Assembly: GCF_963678635.1 (NCBI RefSeq)
Contig: NC_087068.1
Span: forward strand, 14,452,027-14,516,026
DNA from: Symsagittifera roscoffensis
Lineage: Eukaryota > Xenacoelomorpha > Acoela > Convolutidae
Direction of reading: 5' to 3'
Length of the DNA: 64,000 nucleotides
Position numbers and translations under genes: made by a program. This document shows, piece after piece, positions 10,535 through 23,274 of the stretch; position 1 is the stretch's first letter, and the number at the start of each line of letters is the position of its first letter. The notes beneath the pieces were generated by a model. That model saw only the letters and a program-made list of their open reading frames with translations, did not search any database and was not told where the DNA came from.

Positions 10535-12805
10535 AGGTTGGCAGACACCGATACATGCAACACCGGCCACCAATAGCGTATTTTTTTTCATGATAGATAT
10601 CACATTATTTCTGGGCCCATGAGAACGATTAGTAAATTCAAATTGACGAATTGAATTACATCCCCTAGCCATTAGAGAATTATGAAAAACAATCTGTAAA
10701 ACCGCACAGTTTTACTAATCCTGATTAATTGTTTTGACTACAGAAAATGGAGGGGAACTTTGTATTTGGGTTTTTTTGTTGTTTCCCCGCATTTCAGGTA
10801 CCTTGAAATAGTATCGAAATGGTTCAAGTGATATATCATGTCATGTTTCGAATGACATTGAAAAAATTTCAAAAGGTTGTCCAAGTTTTGAGAAAGACAG
10901 GTTCAAATTTCAGATTTTTAGTCTAGATTAGAGCAAACAAAGTGAGCTAGTTGGCCTAAAGTAGCATAGTATCCTTTAAATTGAGCCATAAAAACTTGGT
11001 CTTAAGTGTGAAGAATTAGTTTTTTGTTTTTCAGCGCTATTTTGGGAATCATGTATTTCGAAAACTGAAAAAAGTTCTTTTCGATTCTATTTATGATTTT
11101 TTGGCTACTTTTTGGAAAACTGTTGTCTATTTTGGCTACTTTCCTATGATTGTCGAGTATGCCTAAGTTCTAATTTTTCGTTCTCAACTTTTTATCACAG
11201 CACGCGGAAAAAACGACACTAATTTGAAAAAATATATATATTTTTTTATAATTTTTAAGATTATGGTCGCACATGCTGTGATACACGCAAAAAACAAGCT
11301 ATCCTTGTTTTCTGCTTGTCACTTGTGGTTGCATTTACATACAGTTGAGCACTTAAAAAGTATCTGTAATAGTTTTTCTACATGTAAATAGTTAAATAAA
11401 CCATTTAAGTCTTTTTTCAATAATAATTTCTGAAAATTCCAAAACCTCTCTTTTGTATATCACCCTGAGAGAGATCATTTACAGGATCTGAGCTCTGCAA
11501 GTCGTGAGTCTAGTTGGAAAAAGTTTTACAGCAATTTTTTCAAAAAACATAATGTTAGCAGAGATCCAAAACACGCTACAGCATGAATCGAAATCTGGCG
11601 TGCGGTGCGTATTGGTTCCCTTGGTTCCCATAACAATGGTCGAGAGATATAGCACGAGTCTTCGGTACATTAAAATCTAGGTTTCAAGTCCCCGGCGGAG
11701 GTTCTTTTTCTGTAGAATATGGCTTTCATCTTTGGTAAAAATTGGCTATTGTTTGTATTGTTGATTTTTGTAAATACGAGTGAAACGGCCTCTACGAAAG
11801 CCTGTTATTATTCGAGGCATCATTTTTCTTCTAATTTAAGCAAATGGTTTGGTATAATTGATAATGGTTTTGTATTTTTTTGTTCACCTACTCTGACTCT
11901 TATAAATTACAAAATTTATACAAGGTTTTTGGCTCCAATTTTTGAAGGAAAAGATTTTGCTGGCAACCAAGTTGCGAAATTGAAAAATTTTTGGCTGAGT
12001 TGCCAATAAGTGAATAATTTTTTTGCTTTTTAAAATTTTTAACGGTGTTGGCAAGTTTTACTCAAGTTCGTGCCTCGCAAATCCACCTCAAATGAATGAC
12101 GACTGAACGTGAAAAAAAAGTATTCGAAAATCAACCACATAAATAATACTGCTATGACGCTTTTGTAGATATGAAGAAGGTTTTTGACACAGTTAACCAT
12201 AAAGGACACTCTTGCCAAGAAGCTGCTGATTTTATGTTTCTGTGGAAAGTTTGCTAATTTGTTTAAGAAATACTTCGAAAATCAAAAACAATTTGTTTAA
12301 ATGAACCATTAATTGCCTAATTCCAAAATAAACTTTGCGTTGGCTCTAAGGCTCCATTTAAGCGCCTTTTTATGGTTTCTTTATTTTTCAAATGATCTAC
12401 TGGATCACTTACACCAAAGTGAAATAACACTTTTTGTGGACAATACAATAATGATAGACAGCAATCCACAAACATTCGTAAGAGCAAGTTTTCACAGCGA
12501 GCTTTTAAAAATAGATGAATGGTTCAGAGCCAAAAAACTGACTACTATTAGCGGAGAGTCTAAGAAGGTGGAATTTGGAAAAAATGCAGTAAGAAAATTT
12601 TAATTTGGGAGATAATTTAATTTCCCTCAGGAACAGTTTGAAATTTTTTGGGTATTTTGACAGACAGAAACTGAATTTCAATGATCATGAAAATAATGTA
12701 TGCCTCGGAATAGTCAATTCTACCGGAGTTATATATTGCTCTTGGAATTTCTTTCTGAAACTTTCCTAATCCATTTTTATAAAAGAAATTTAGTGACACT
12801 GGTTT
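10535..12805. repeat. Tandem segmental duplication, copy 2 (about 2.3 kb)
   Basis: Direct repeat of 8192-10465 at an offset of 2,340 bp, nearly identical throughout. It ends after gacactggtt near 12805, where single-copy sequence resumes. Confidence 0.9.
12156..12603 (+). pseudogene. Second copy of the decayed reverse transcriptase fragment
   Basis: This is the counterpart of 9816-10263 inside the duplicated block, with the same stops, the same frame break and the same V-D-N at the catalytic position. The RT fragment was therefore already dead before the segment was duplicated. Confidence 0.7.
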
Positions 12806-13458
12806 TATACAGTCTGATAGTTTAGGGATGCACAACGAAAGAAAATCTATACTTCCAAAATTTTGATAGTTGAAAAAAGGCTGTAGCGTACTATTCGCTT
12901 CAAGAGAAAAATAGACCTCATTTTTATATCTTTTCGAATACTATTCATGGTTTTTTGTTGAATCCATGATTTATCAGAAACTGTTAATCAGATATGATAT
13001 TGGATACCTCACCTATAATTTTTCTGAAAAAATAATACTTGAACCAACAAGCTCACTAAATGTTGGGTAAGAGACTGATCATTTTTTTTGCAAAATCAAA
13101 AATCACAAAATTGTCGGTTGAAAATAAAATAATCAAGTGCTATAATTATCTTCAAAAAATGATCTTATTCCTATTGACTTTAATTTTATCAACAAAATTT
13201 CAGGCTTTGTAGTTGAATAAACAATTTAACTGAATGTGTGTCAAAGATAACAAGGTGTTACTGAAATTTTTGATTTAAATTTGTATGTTCAAACTAAATT
13301 GCTCGTCTTTTATTTTTTAAGTTCTTTTGGGCTAGCTACTCCTGATGCTCGGAAATCAATGATATGACGGGATTCGAACCATTAGCCTATTGATTGAGGA
13401 GCACACACATAAGTATCACTTCAGCCTTTTCTTACATTGAATAGTTAATTTTTTGCAG
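12806..13458. other. No gene recognised; ends at a splice acceptor
   Basis: AT-rich sequence upstream of the first fibronectin exon, probably intron. A box-B-like ggattcgaacc (reverse) at about 13374 has no convincing tRNA fold. Confidence 0.45.
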
Positions 13459-13595
13459 GAGTTGCGGATGCCCCTAAAATCATCAGCCCCATCACAAGTG
13501 GCCGAAGTTATGAGTACACTTTGGCATGGAAGACTCCATCAATTCCTGTGAACAGATACATAATTAGGATGAGGAAGAGACCAGATCCAAATCAG
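13459..13595 (+). CDS. Host cell-surface protein, exon a: N-terminal half of fibronectin type III domain
   Basis: The acceptor ttttttgcag lies before 13459 and the donor CAG|gttagg after 13595. The first two bases complete a split codon, and the remaining 45 codons are open and end in phase 0. The translation begins VADAPKIISPITSG, with L-A-W-K-T-P and N-R-Y-I-I-R following. This is the pattern of FN3 strands A-C: a Pro near the start, the core Trp, and a Y-x-I-x-x-R strand. Earlier exons (perhaps Ig domains) are not visible in the window. The protein probably acts at the cell surface in adhesion or signalling, which is inferred from the domain type. Confidence 0.75.
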
Positions 13596-13851
13596 GTTAG
13601 GTAAAGTTTAAACTGCTGATTTAAAACAAACAATATAAACAATTTAAAAATGCGATTTATTCGTTTATTCTGATGTCGGCGATTAATTGAAATGTTCAAA
13701 ACAAAATATCTATTCTCTTGTGATATTTAACATGTGTTGCAAGCAGTTTGAATACATTTTTCACTGTCACGCCAGGTTTTTAAAAAAAATAACATAAAAG
13801 AAAAAATGCTCAATTTCGACATTACTCAATTTCAACCGACATGTTTTTCAG

Positions 13852-13894
13852 ATTCCGGAGACCCAAAGCGAACGAAGACAAATTACTACAATGG
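13852..13894 (+). CDS. Host cell-surface protein, exon b (43 bp)
   Basis: A short exon between the acceptor tttttcag and the donor ATGG|gtatgt. It enters in phase 0 and leaves one base over, which fits both neighbours. It encodes IPETQSERRQITTM, a hydrophilic loop between FN3 strands. It has little meaning alone. The support comes from both consensus splice sites and the unbroken phase chain. Confidence 0.65.
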
Positions 13895-13967
13895 GTATGT
13901 TATTATTTTCAGGTCCAGATATCTGCTTTCTTGTCGTTTGGTTTTAAGTTCGATTGAACTGTTCTAG

Positions 13968-14129
13968 AATATTCCAACAATTCCTCTTCCTCGTCTGACG
14001 CCAACTCCATTTCTGTCTCTACCAAGTCATCAGATGAGTCATCATCACGTGATGAGTCATCAGAGTGGGTTGAACAGGTGGTCTATGTGGGCGAGAGAAC
14101 GACCATAACTGTCTCTTATGTAATCAAAG
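13968..14129 (+). CDS. Host cell-surface protein, exon c: Ser-rich insertion and FN3 strand
   Basis: The acceptor is ttctag before 13968 and the donor AAAG|gtaacc after 14129. The two leading bases complete the codon begun in exon b, and one base is left over. About 30 residues are Ser-rich and acidic (runs such as SSSSSD and SSDESSSRDESS), then EWVEQVVYVGERTTITVSYV follows, like the middle strands of an FN3 domain. The Ser-rich loop would enlarge one FN3 loop and may be glycosylated, which is inference. Confidence 0.7.
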
Positions 14130-14552
14130 GTAACCAAACTCCTTTTAATATTTCAATTTACCAGATTCAATGAACTGGAAAAAACCACTGCTTGGAGCGA
14201 AATTATTTCCAGAAAAATGAAAATTAATTTTACGACTACTAATTGTTTCGAATTGTCAAGGAATGCTTAGTGGAGTATATTTACTCTGATCTAAGTCCAT
14301 TCATTTTTTTCTTTTATTTATCAAATTATTTCTTTTGTCTCAATTTTTAACTTTTCAACTTTTTGAATAGTTTTTAGGCTGAAAAAAAGACAAAAGAATT
14401 GCTAGGAAATTTTTCATTCTCAAAATTGTTTCTTGTTTTTTTTTTGTTTTTGTATAGGTTAATTGATAAATGCTATAAAAAATCAAAAACATTTTCACAG
14501 TATAGTTTCCAATACGCATTTTTTCTGAAGTTGGTTCTGCTGCTACTTTCAG

Positions 14553-14666
14553 ATCTGGATTCTGATTCCGTGTACGATGTTCAACTGATGGGAAGCAACA
14601 AGTATGGCATAGGGGACATGACTACTATTCAGGTCCACACAACGTCTATGGATCACCATAGGCGAA
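14553..14666 (+). CDS. Host cell-surface protein, exon d: C-terminal FN3 strands
   Basis: The acceptor gctactttcag precedes 14553 and the donor CGAA|gtaagtg follows 14666. The phase fits exon c and leaves one base. The translation includes L-D-S-D-S-V-Y-D-V-Q-L and then G-S-N-K-Y-G-I-G-D. This is the FN3 F-G signature: a Leu, then Tyr-x-Val, then Asn-x-x-Gly-x-Gly. With exons a to c it completes one FN3 domain. Confidence 0.8.
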
Positions 14667-14934
14667 GTAAGTGAAGAGAGGCAGCAATCTCCAAACTAGT
14701 ATATTAGATCCACGAAAACTGGCACGAAAATTGAATCAAAAGCTTTCTTTTTATACATGTTTCAACTATTGGGAAAAAACATTGCACCAAAACTTTCATG
14801 CTACCTATATAATCAAATCAGTCACCTAGCTCAATTTAATTAAAGAACTGGCTGTGAACCAAATTTGAAGCCAAAATGATGAATTGCCTCTTAACATAAA
14901 TTCTTATAAAATTATCTGTTTTTTTTTGTTCCAG

Positions 14935-15116
14935 CTCACGGTCTCTTAAATTCGGCCATGAAAGTGTCTGTGTCCAGAGGTGGCGACTCCTCCTCTTCGT
15001 CTTCTTCTTCTTCTTCCGTTGACCTCAACATATCTCACACATTGACCTCTTATTTGAGGTCAACAACAACTCTCTGTGCCTTAACCATACTTCCCAAACT
15101 ACTAACTCACCATTAA
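14935..15116 (+). CDS. Host cell-surface protein, terminal exon: Ser-rich stalk and possible GPI signal
   Basis: The acceptor tttgttccag precedes 14935. Two bases complete the split codon, then 59 codons follow to TAA at 15114-15116. The peptide has a run of ten Ser, then an S-T-T-T stretch and a short hydrophobic end, L-C-A-L-T-I-L-P-K-L-L-T-H-H. A Ser-rich stalk with a C-terminal hydrophobic tail resembles a GPI-anchor addition signal, as in GPI-linked Ig/FN3 adhesion proteins. The tail is short and only moderately hydrophobic, so a secreted form is also possible. No canonical AATAAA is seen close behind the stop. Confidence 0.65.
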
Positions 15117-18100
15117 AAACAACTAATTAACTAAACTAACTTTGAGCTATTTTAACTGAATTTATGATTTAACCCAATTTTAATTTCATATTTTATTTTC
15201 AAATCAAACTTTTTAACATTTACAAAATCATATCTTAAAAATTGAGCTAACACACCCGAAGTATATCTATTTGGCATTTGGGCAACAATTTGTGCCGTGC
15301 GAGACTTCGTCTGCTCTGAATTGTCCTCCAAGGTCATTTGGCGTCGGAAAAAGTTGGTAAAGTTTGACTCGAATTGGCTATTAAATGGCTTAAACTACGG
15401 AATTTCGATATTGATTATTGTTGATTGACTTAATTTAACTCATTCTGACTTAGTGTTTCAGGGAACAACCCTAATTTTTTCGACTGCTTTTCCAAATTGT
15501 TTCAAGTATAATTTCAAGTAAAGCAGTTGAACTAAAAGTTTTTACAAAACTAATTATTATTTTCCGAAATTTGATTTTTGGAATCAAAGAAATGCATCTA
15601 CAGACTGCTAGTATATCAGCGAAGCGCCGAATACTCCCGGCTTCTCAGCGAAAAGCTTTTAAATTGTCTCAGATTTTCATTTTGGTAAGAAATAGTTTTA
15701 AGAGTGTTTCAAAAAATTGAAATGTGCTACTTATGACCCCAAAAAAAATTTTTCCAGCACTAAGTGATGAAAATTGTGTAGATTAGAAAACCCAAGTCTA
15801 GTTTGCCGGCATCAAGAGAATCTGGAGCCGCGTTTAACCTAATTGCGATTACACGTTGCCGTTGAGAATAATGGATAAGTGGAACAGTAGCGGATAACTT
15901 AGTCACGAATACCGAATCCAAGGACTTAGCAATTTCGGAACCCTATGAAGATTTAAAAATTAGTTTCAGGTGAACTCTATCGTAAATTTTGAGCCCAACA
16001 TCTTGACTATAGTTATAGGGTTCCACTTGCATCAGAACAAAAATAGGACTTAAAGATTTGCCCTAATCCAATTGGCGTGAAATTGAGGGCGAGGAAAAGT
16101 ATTACCCTGGGTGGAGATGTTCGATTTCTGTTTCGACTTTTTCGACCAGAAGTTGGTATTTTTGACCGTCTCGACCAAAGTTAGCATGTTTCGACTTTCA
16201 TGACCAAGTTTTTGGTACTTTCTCGGCCTAAAAAAAGTGTTCGACTCTGCTCGATCCAATTCAGAGATGTTTGAATTTTCTCCACTGCCTCGACGATTTA
16301 AAAAAAGTTTATTTGTTCGTCCCCGCATAGAAATTTTGCGAAACTTTTAATCATAAATGGTAAGTTTCGACTGTTTTGATTTTCTCGACAAGAAAAAATT
16401 TTTTCAAGATTTATTTGACCCATCTCAATAATGTGCGCCTAAAGCGTTGAATTTTTTGTACACCTTACTCTTGTTGTTGGCTCTTGACATGTTTGTCAGT
16501 TTCAGATGGTTGAAATACCTTTTTTTCATCAATGATCGCCTAAATCAATGCATCCAATGGATTTAGTGTTTCCGATAAAAAACCTCTGTTAGAGATTGCA
16601 GTTTCTCAGGTTGAAAATAAACACGCCACGAATAAATACACAAATAAATAACCCAATTCTGTTCTGCATGTAATTCTATCTCGTAAATTCTCGCGAAGTC
16701 TGAGATTACTCTCCAGAATTGCTCGTACGGCTTTCGTTCCTTCTATTTTGCGCTTAAATTTATACCGTTCGAAGATATTTTTTGACAGTTTTACAAATGC
16801 AGATTCAAAGAAATTGAAAATTTTCGTTAAAAATAACAGATTACATTTTCACCCAAGGATGTTTTCGTGAGATTTTTTTGTTTCCCTCTAATCTTTAGGC
16901 CAAAAACAGTATCGATCTGAATTTTTTGTCTGCCTCGTTTCTTTTCAGGACGCCGATATTTCGTTTTTCCTCTGCAATTCATTGTTCTTCTGCAACTTAG
17001 TAGTCTTGCATAACGTCTTTTTTTCTGCTGGCTTTCGTAGCGTTTTCCTTTTGTTCATTGTCTGAATCATGGGAACTTTCAAGAATTGAGATTTCTGTCT
17101 CCGTCACCAATGGTTTCTTCAAATTATTGGTGTTTAGGTCTCTTTGGCTATTATTGTAAGATGAATCTGATCAACCCAGTTTATCTATTCCTTGCGGCTT
17201 CTAAAGTATGATTAGGCCAGAGGGTATAAATTTCTCGCAAGTTCGAATCCGTTGACTACGCCATAATAACTTGACTAACACTTGACTAACTAGAAAAAAA
17301 AGATTGAAATGGAATGAATTGAATTATCACATTTTCTTTTCCATTCAACTAGAAAAGTGCAAAGAAGTCCCATGGACTTCAAAGAGACACAAACTATTAG
17401 ATTTCCAATTTAGATTAAATATCAAATAAAAGTAAATAAAACACAATTCACAACATTATTAACTCAAAAGATTTATCGAGAACTAGTTAAACTTAAAAAA
17501 CAATTGTTTTAAAACTCAAGTGATATGTTAAATGGCCAGAGTTGGTAAAAATCGAATGCTCATGTGCGCTTGCTGTCGAGAAAAAAAAAACATCAAAGTA
17601 TGCCTCTCAGTGCTTTTTTTCGATCATTGAATTGAAAAAATTACATGTTTTTGTTAGTAGTGGTGAATTTTTAAAAACATTTTGCAGAAAACAAGCAAAC
17701 CTGTCCTGTTCTAAACAAAGGAGCTGTTGTTGTATCTCTTATTAAGATTTGTATGAATTGTTTCAACTTTTAAGCAAAAATTATACTGGGCTTCAAGTTT
17801 ATGATATTTGTAGTCACAGAGGACACACTGTCAACTTCAAGACTGCTCATCTAGATTTATTTAAAAAACTCTTTTCTAAAACATATTATATTACGAAGGA
17901 TAATGGGGCGCTAAGAATCTGTAAGACTTGGTAAAATACTACGAGGCCAATCTGTGTAATTTGTGAATTATAAGGGGATTCGCCAACATAGACGCTCCTT
18001 GAGTAAGGGATGGGTGATGGATTCATAAAACCATCATTTGACCGCATGACAGAGAAGATCTTGTTGGCTGCTATCATAAACGAAGATGTAAAACTTTGTA

Positions 18101-21060
18101 TGCCTCGTGATTACTGGTGTGTTATCGTGCTTACTAAATGAATTTTAATCCTAGTTTTTTCAATTTTAGATAATGAATCTGAGTGAATGCTATGTTCAGT
18201 CACGCGAGAAAAAACCACAAAAATTTGCAACTTTTTTCACTTTCCTGAAAAAACCATGTTACATAGTTAGTGCTTAAATTTCAGCGGGTCACTAATTTTG
18301 TGGCACTCACACATAAGGTCATTAAATGCTGCAATTTGTGTTACAACAAAACAAAACAAGGATAGCCGGTTACTCTGCAAATAGCTCAGGATGTTCCGAC
18401 CATAGTTTTACCAAAAATACAATTTTTTTTCAAATCAGTGTTGTTTTTTCAGTGTTGTAATAAAAAAGCCTAAGCAAAAAAATAGAAATTAAGCATGTTT
18501 AACAGTCATAGTCGAATAGACCAATTGAAAAACTGTTTTTGATGGAAATTTTAAAAAGCAAAAAAAGTATATAAAAATTTAGAAAATTTCACAAATTCTT
18601 GCTAATTTTTTTGCAGAACCATTTTGAGCTTTTGAAAAAGTGATTCCAAAAAAACGCTAAATAAACCCCAAAAACCAAATTCCTTTGTGAAACTAAGATT
18701 TCACGGCTTAAATTAAGCGTAAATAAGCTGTTGTAACCCTGCACGCTGACCTTTTCTTACTGAAAATTAAACTGAAAGTCAAAAATTTCAAACCGGTTTT
18801 TCTCAACACTAAAAAAAAACGTATCGAAGTTTTTTAAAATCGTTGGAATCACTACCAAAATGGATTTAATATGATATATAACTCGACCCATCCCGATGAT
18901 TGTTAGTGGTACCTGATTTTGCCTTGAGAACAAAAAGAAAGAAAAAACAAAAACACACCCGAATACAAAGTTCCTCCACTGTGTTTCAAACGAATGATTT
19001 TTCGTTGACTTTTATTGCAGAGAAACCTTTCCGCCGGCAATTCAGCCGTCAACAAGTTTCATCATCATCTAATCTAGTCTTTAGTGTTTTGATTCTTGCA
19101 TCAGCAAAAACGTTCTAACTGATCCAATGGCTTGTGGCAGCCCAGACATCTCGGAATGTTTGTTGATGGAGAAAATAATATGCATGCAAAATTTTTCCCG
19201 CAAAGAGTCGGAGCAAAAATGAATATTCGGGTGCTCCCAGAACACTATAAAAACCCTATTCTTACAAATTTTTTTGCGCCGCAGCCAAAATTGTTTGCGC
19301 GCTGTCTTTCAAATTTAGTATATATTGGCGCCGAAGGATTCTTTAAGAAATTTTTTGGGTTGTTTGGCCGAAAATGGTTTCAAAAAGGAATGCCAAAACT
19401 TGACTTTTCCGTTGGTGAGGGGGCTAAATCTGCAATGATTGCCTTTGATACTCATTGGAAAATTTTTAACTTGCATTTTATGATAGCCATCAAAATTATC
19501 AGCTGGCGACTTTACGAAATTTTTTCGGGTGACCCAGAGAGGCGGAAGTTGTCTTGAACACGTAATTCCCCTCCTGGTGTATCTAGCGGGTGACCTAGAC
19601 TCCTCGAGTAGCATGAGTCTTGCGTCAACTCCTCGTCCTTGTTGATTTCCAGGTTGTAAAGACATCTAGACAAAAACATTGCCAAAAACCTTTACTAAAA
19701 TTAAGGTCTTCCTTATAGCAAATTTCACAAGAATACAACACAAATCGTAAGACCTCGAACCAGAGGTAGATTTAGTGGTAGAAAACGTGGAGGGACACCC
19801 TCATCTCTTCAGAGATTCAAACCCTTCACCACCCAAAAAGTCACCCGTTCGTAACTAGATTGAAGACAGCTAGTTTCAGCTCAAGTCAGCTCAACTGTTT
19901 TAGGAAAAAAGACCAGTTATAAGTTTAAACGTGAGAGAATAATTCAAGCTTTTTAGCGAAAAATTGAATGAACATTTTCTTATGAGAAACGCAGTAGGCT
20001 TACGAACCCTAAAAAGCTTGATAATCTGTAGGGGTTAAACATAGAAATATTAGCAATGAAACTGTATTTATTTTTATCAGTCTTCAGCTAACAGAAAATA
20101 AACTCTGAAGACGATCACGCAGTACACTATCTGTGTAAAACCTTGAAAAACTCCGAACAACAAACACTGAAAAACACATGTTATAACTGTAGTTTTTGAA
20201 TTAAAACAATAAAACATGGTGTTTTTCTGTTATAACCCCCTAAAGGACAAAAAAATAATAAATTTTACTGCAAAGTTTGATCGATTTTGCTGAAAGTGCA
20301 GGACTGATATGCCGAGCTTTGGATCAATTTAGAATAATGCAATAAAGCGACAATCAAAAACGCAATTGAATTCTCATTTAACAAATTTAATTAGAGAAAA
20401 CGGCAAAAAATTGAGAAAAAGCTGATTTGAAGCTAAACTGCTTCTTTTTGACATCTTGCCTTTCTTAGTAGAATCGATTCAAATTTTTTAACAAAAATTT
20501 GTTTCTTTTTTCATCGCTCAGGGTGAGATATAACCAAAATGTTCAAGTGAAGCCGTGATATATGAGTCGTTTTTTCAAGTTCTGGTTTTTTTGTTTTGGA
20601 TGTTTTCGGAAAAAATGATCAAATATTAAAACAAAAAACTTTTGCAGTCTTTAAAATTCTTTGTCGTTTCCTTTATGTTAACGACCCACACGCTAATTTA
20701 AAGTACAAAGTCATCAATTTAACGTCTTTTATCATAATTATACAACGAAATAACTTCCTTCAGTTCAATTTGGAACCATTAAACCGCCCTTTCGCTTGTT
20801 AGAACAATGCATTATCTCGCAAATCGGCCAAATTAACAAATTTTGATCACCGTAAACTTAAAAAATGCACCAGGGGCTCCGAACAACCACGCGAAAATTG
20901 ATTGAATAAAAATACACACCCCAGGCATAGTTTTTCCGCTTTTTTCGAAGCCGGATTGATATGGTGTAAAAATGAAACTAAGGCTCAATCTTATCTCAAA
21001 TCAAGCTCATGTTTCCACTTCATCTCTAAAGAAGTTGCAAAATGGCGTAAATAACAACAT
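15117..21060. other. Long stretch without a recognised gene
   Basis: AT-rich sequence with many frame stops. A tcga-rich minisatellite-like patch at 16090-16330 is listed separately. A 141-codon frame at 19132-19557 and an Arg/Gly-rich frame near 19750-19855 are open, but neither has a recognisable motif and the first opens with a non-ATG codon. I would treat them as unproven. The stretch is best read as intron or intergenic DNA. Confidence 0.4.
16090..16330. repeat. Degenerate tcga-rich minisatellite (patch 1)
   Basis: Short degenerate repeats built on tttcga(c/t), ctcgacc and gctcgatcc recur every 20-30 bp. The same motif family makes up 48095-48720, so this is a dispersed minisatellite. 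Confidence 0.6.
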
Positions 21061-21578
21061 GACTGCTCGTATCAGGGCAAAGCCCTGAATGTTACGACTG
21101 CCTTTTAAAGTTTCTGAAGCAGTAATAACCTAAAAAAAATATATGCAATAAATTGGAACGGTTTTTTTTTTCTAAAATTAAAATTTTTTTATAATAAAAA
21201 TCATCCCCCCACACGCCATATAAAGAACAAAAGGATAGATTTGGCTCCTTGCAACAAAAATTTTTCTGACAAATAGGTTTCTTTCAACCAATTTGGGACA
21301 AATTCCTAGACGGATTAAATCTCCGCAGACGCGTTAATATCGCGCGTTATTTTTCCAAACTTCGCCAAAATGGCAATCTTTAAACCCCCATAACTTTACG
21401 AAAAATGATAACGAGTGAAATATTTTTTTACATTCAAGCTCAGGACAACAATATCTTTTGAATGATCAGAAAAAAATTTCCATCTAAAATGGTTAATTGA
21501 AAACTCGAAATTTGTCTGAAGAAAAAAAGCCACCCCGAGCACAAATATTCCGTTACTTTCGTATCAAAAGTTGGAACA
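21061..21578 (+). repeat. Dispersed single copy of the 551-bp repeat
   Basis: A full-length but diverged copy. It runs from gactgctcgtatcagggc, with the cagggc...gccctg hairpin, to the terminal ttggaaca. The right-terminal hairpin is weakened here (gtatcaaaag). Confidence 0.85.
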
Positions 21579-22381
21579 AAAACAAACAGACAAACAATAT
21601 TTTCAAAAAAAAGTTGAAGCTAATTTAAAGAAATTGTGCTACAGTTTTCATACCAACTAGGTAAGTTTCTGCTAACTAACAGCGAGAAAAATGAAGCATT
21701 TTTTGGAAAAGTGTCTTTTGCAGATCTACGCGTTATCAGTGTGAGCTCACTTTAGATAAGAAAGTGTCTTTCGTCGACAGCCTTTGTAGTCTACGGTCTC
21801 TGCGCAAAATTTCAAGTCGTGTTTTAAGAGATGAAAAACGATCAATGAGCTCCGGGAAACTTATTGGAGAAGGATTGAATAGCGGTTTGCTCGGAATATT
21901 GGAAAATTGCTTATGCGGCTTGCTTCTAACTCAAACAAAACCTGTAAAACAGAAGCAAGTTTTTTTTTTCAAATTTATTGGGAGCGATTGCAATTTTGGG
22001 ACCTACTTTACAATCCCCCCCTTTTAACAAAGAGGGGGGCAATCGTTAAGTAGATTAAATAACACATTTTCGACCAATCAGAATGCAGCAAAATTATAAT
22101 TCTCAATAGAAAGCTCAGTGCTACTGACTGCTTTTGTTAATAGGGGTGGCAAGTTTTAAGTAGATACTAAAGGGAAGGTGATTGTTAAGTAGATCCCAAT
22201 TTTTTGCAATGACAGAAATTGTGAGGCGACTTGGAAAAACGCGATTTCATGATTGATTCAAAAGGTTCTGTCTCCTTTTAAGCTCAATTTTGCATTGTAA
22301 TATGCTCAAAACTAATTGGCTGAAAAATTTAACTCTTAACCAAGCGAACATGTTTTCTTCTATTTTGATTTAAGGGGCCCT
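21579..22381. other. No gene recognised
   Basis: A Ser/Leu-rich frame at 21764-22027 is open but has no motif or good start. The sequence ggggggcaatcgttaag and its neighbours repeat loosely near 22035 and 22180. No clear feature otherwise. Confidence 0.35.
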
Positions 22382-23274
22382 CACCGAAGTTTCTCGGATA
22401 AAAATAGATTATATTGAGAAAATGTTGCCAAAAGTATTACCATTATAATCGATAATGTGTAACTAATTTAAGCAACATTTTCTATTATAATAGAAAGAAA
22501 ATAGATTATTTTCATCAAGAAAATATTGCCTTGTAATTCCACTAAAATGTATTTTTATCCGTCTATTGTTTTCGCCATAAAACCGCAACAAAAACTATTG
22601 CTATCGCCATAAAATTGCAATAAAATCGATTTTGTTGTCAAAAAGTTTGATTATATTGTCAGAAAATTGATTTTTCTCTTCTTAAAAGCATGCTATTTGA
22701 AAACTCAAAGCAAAAGTTGAATTCAAACCAAACGACACAAATCATGAAAATCATCAATATAAACAAGATTTTCGGCACAAAAAATATGCAAGAAAAATAC
22801 AAAATATCATCATTGTAAATCCGCTCATCCCGCCCATTCAAATCAAATTTATTATTTCGAGTTCTGATGGGATAGAATGAGGTCTCGAATTGCACGGAAA
22901 GATGTAAGAACAAGACACCTAACAAAACTTGAAAATCAGTTATAAAATTACTTAAAAGATTGTTTTGTTGCTAAAAATTTTATATTTTCATGCTCAGGCA
23001 ACTAAGAATTTGAAAAAGTTGACGTCGCGCATTTTTGTGTTTTTTGATCGAATTTTTATATCAATTTTGTTTAAATTATAATCTATTATAATGTATTATA
23101 ATTCCAATATAATCGACGTAAAAATTAAGCTTTTTAATGGATTGTTTTCTCCATATAATCGATTATTTTACTCTGCGACCACAAAATCACCAGATAATTG
23201 ATTACTAAAAGAATAATTTTTGGTTCGACCACAAAATCGCCAGATAATAGATAATAATCGAAGAAACTTCGGTG
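22382..23274. mobile_element. MITE-like non-autonomous DNA element with terminal inverted repeats
   Basis: The left end reads CACCGAAGTTTCTCGGA and the reverse complement of the right end reads CACCGAAGTTTCTTCGA, a near-perfect 17-bp terminal inverted repeat, 893 bp apart. The three bases just outside are also C-rich on both sides. Inside are many short AT-rich motifs such as cgaccacaaaatc, cgccataaaa and attataatcgattata, and no coding frame. I could not define a clean target-site duplication, so the superfamily is open. Confidence 0.6.

Noticed and set aside
13321-13430. Possible tRNA gene on the minus strand around ggttcgaatccc
   Set aside because: Only the B-box-like core matches; the T stem has mismatches and no acceptor or anticodon stem forms.
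17205-17270. Possible tRNA around gcaagttcgaatccgttg
   Set aside because: A B-box-like core without a paired acceptor stem or A box at proper spacing.
19132-19557. 141-codon open frame
   Set aside because: It opens with TTG, has no recognisable domain, and no splice sites or neighbouring gene support it.
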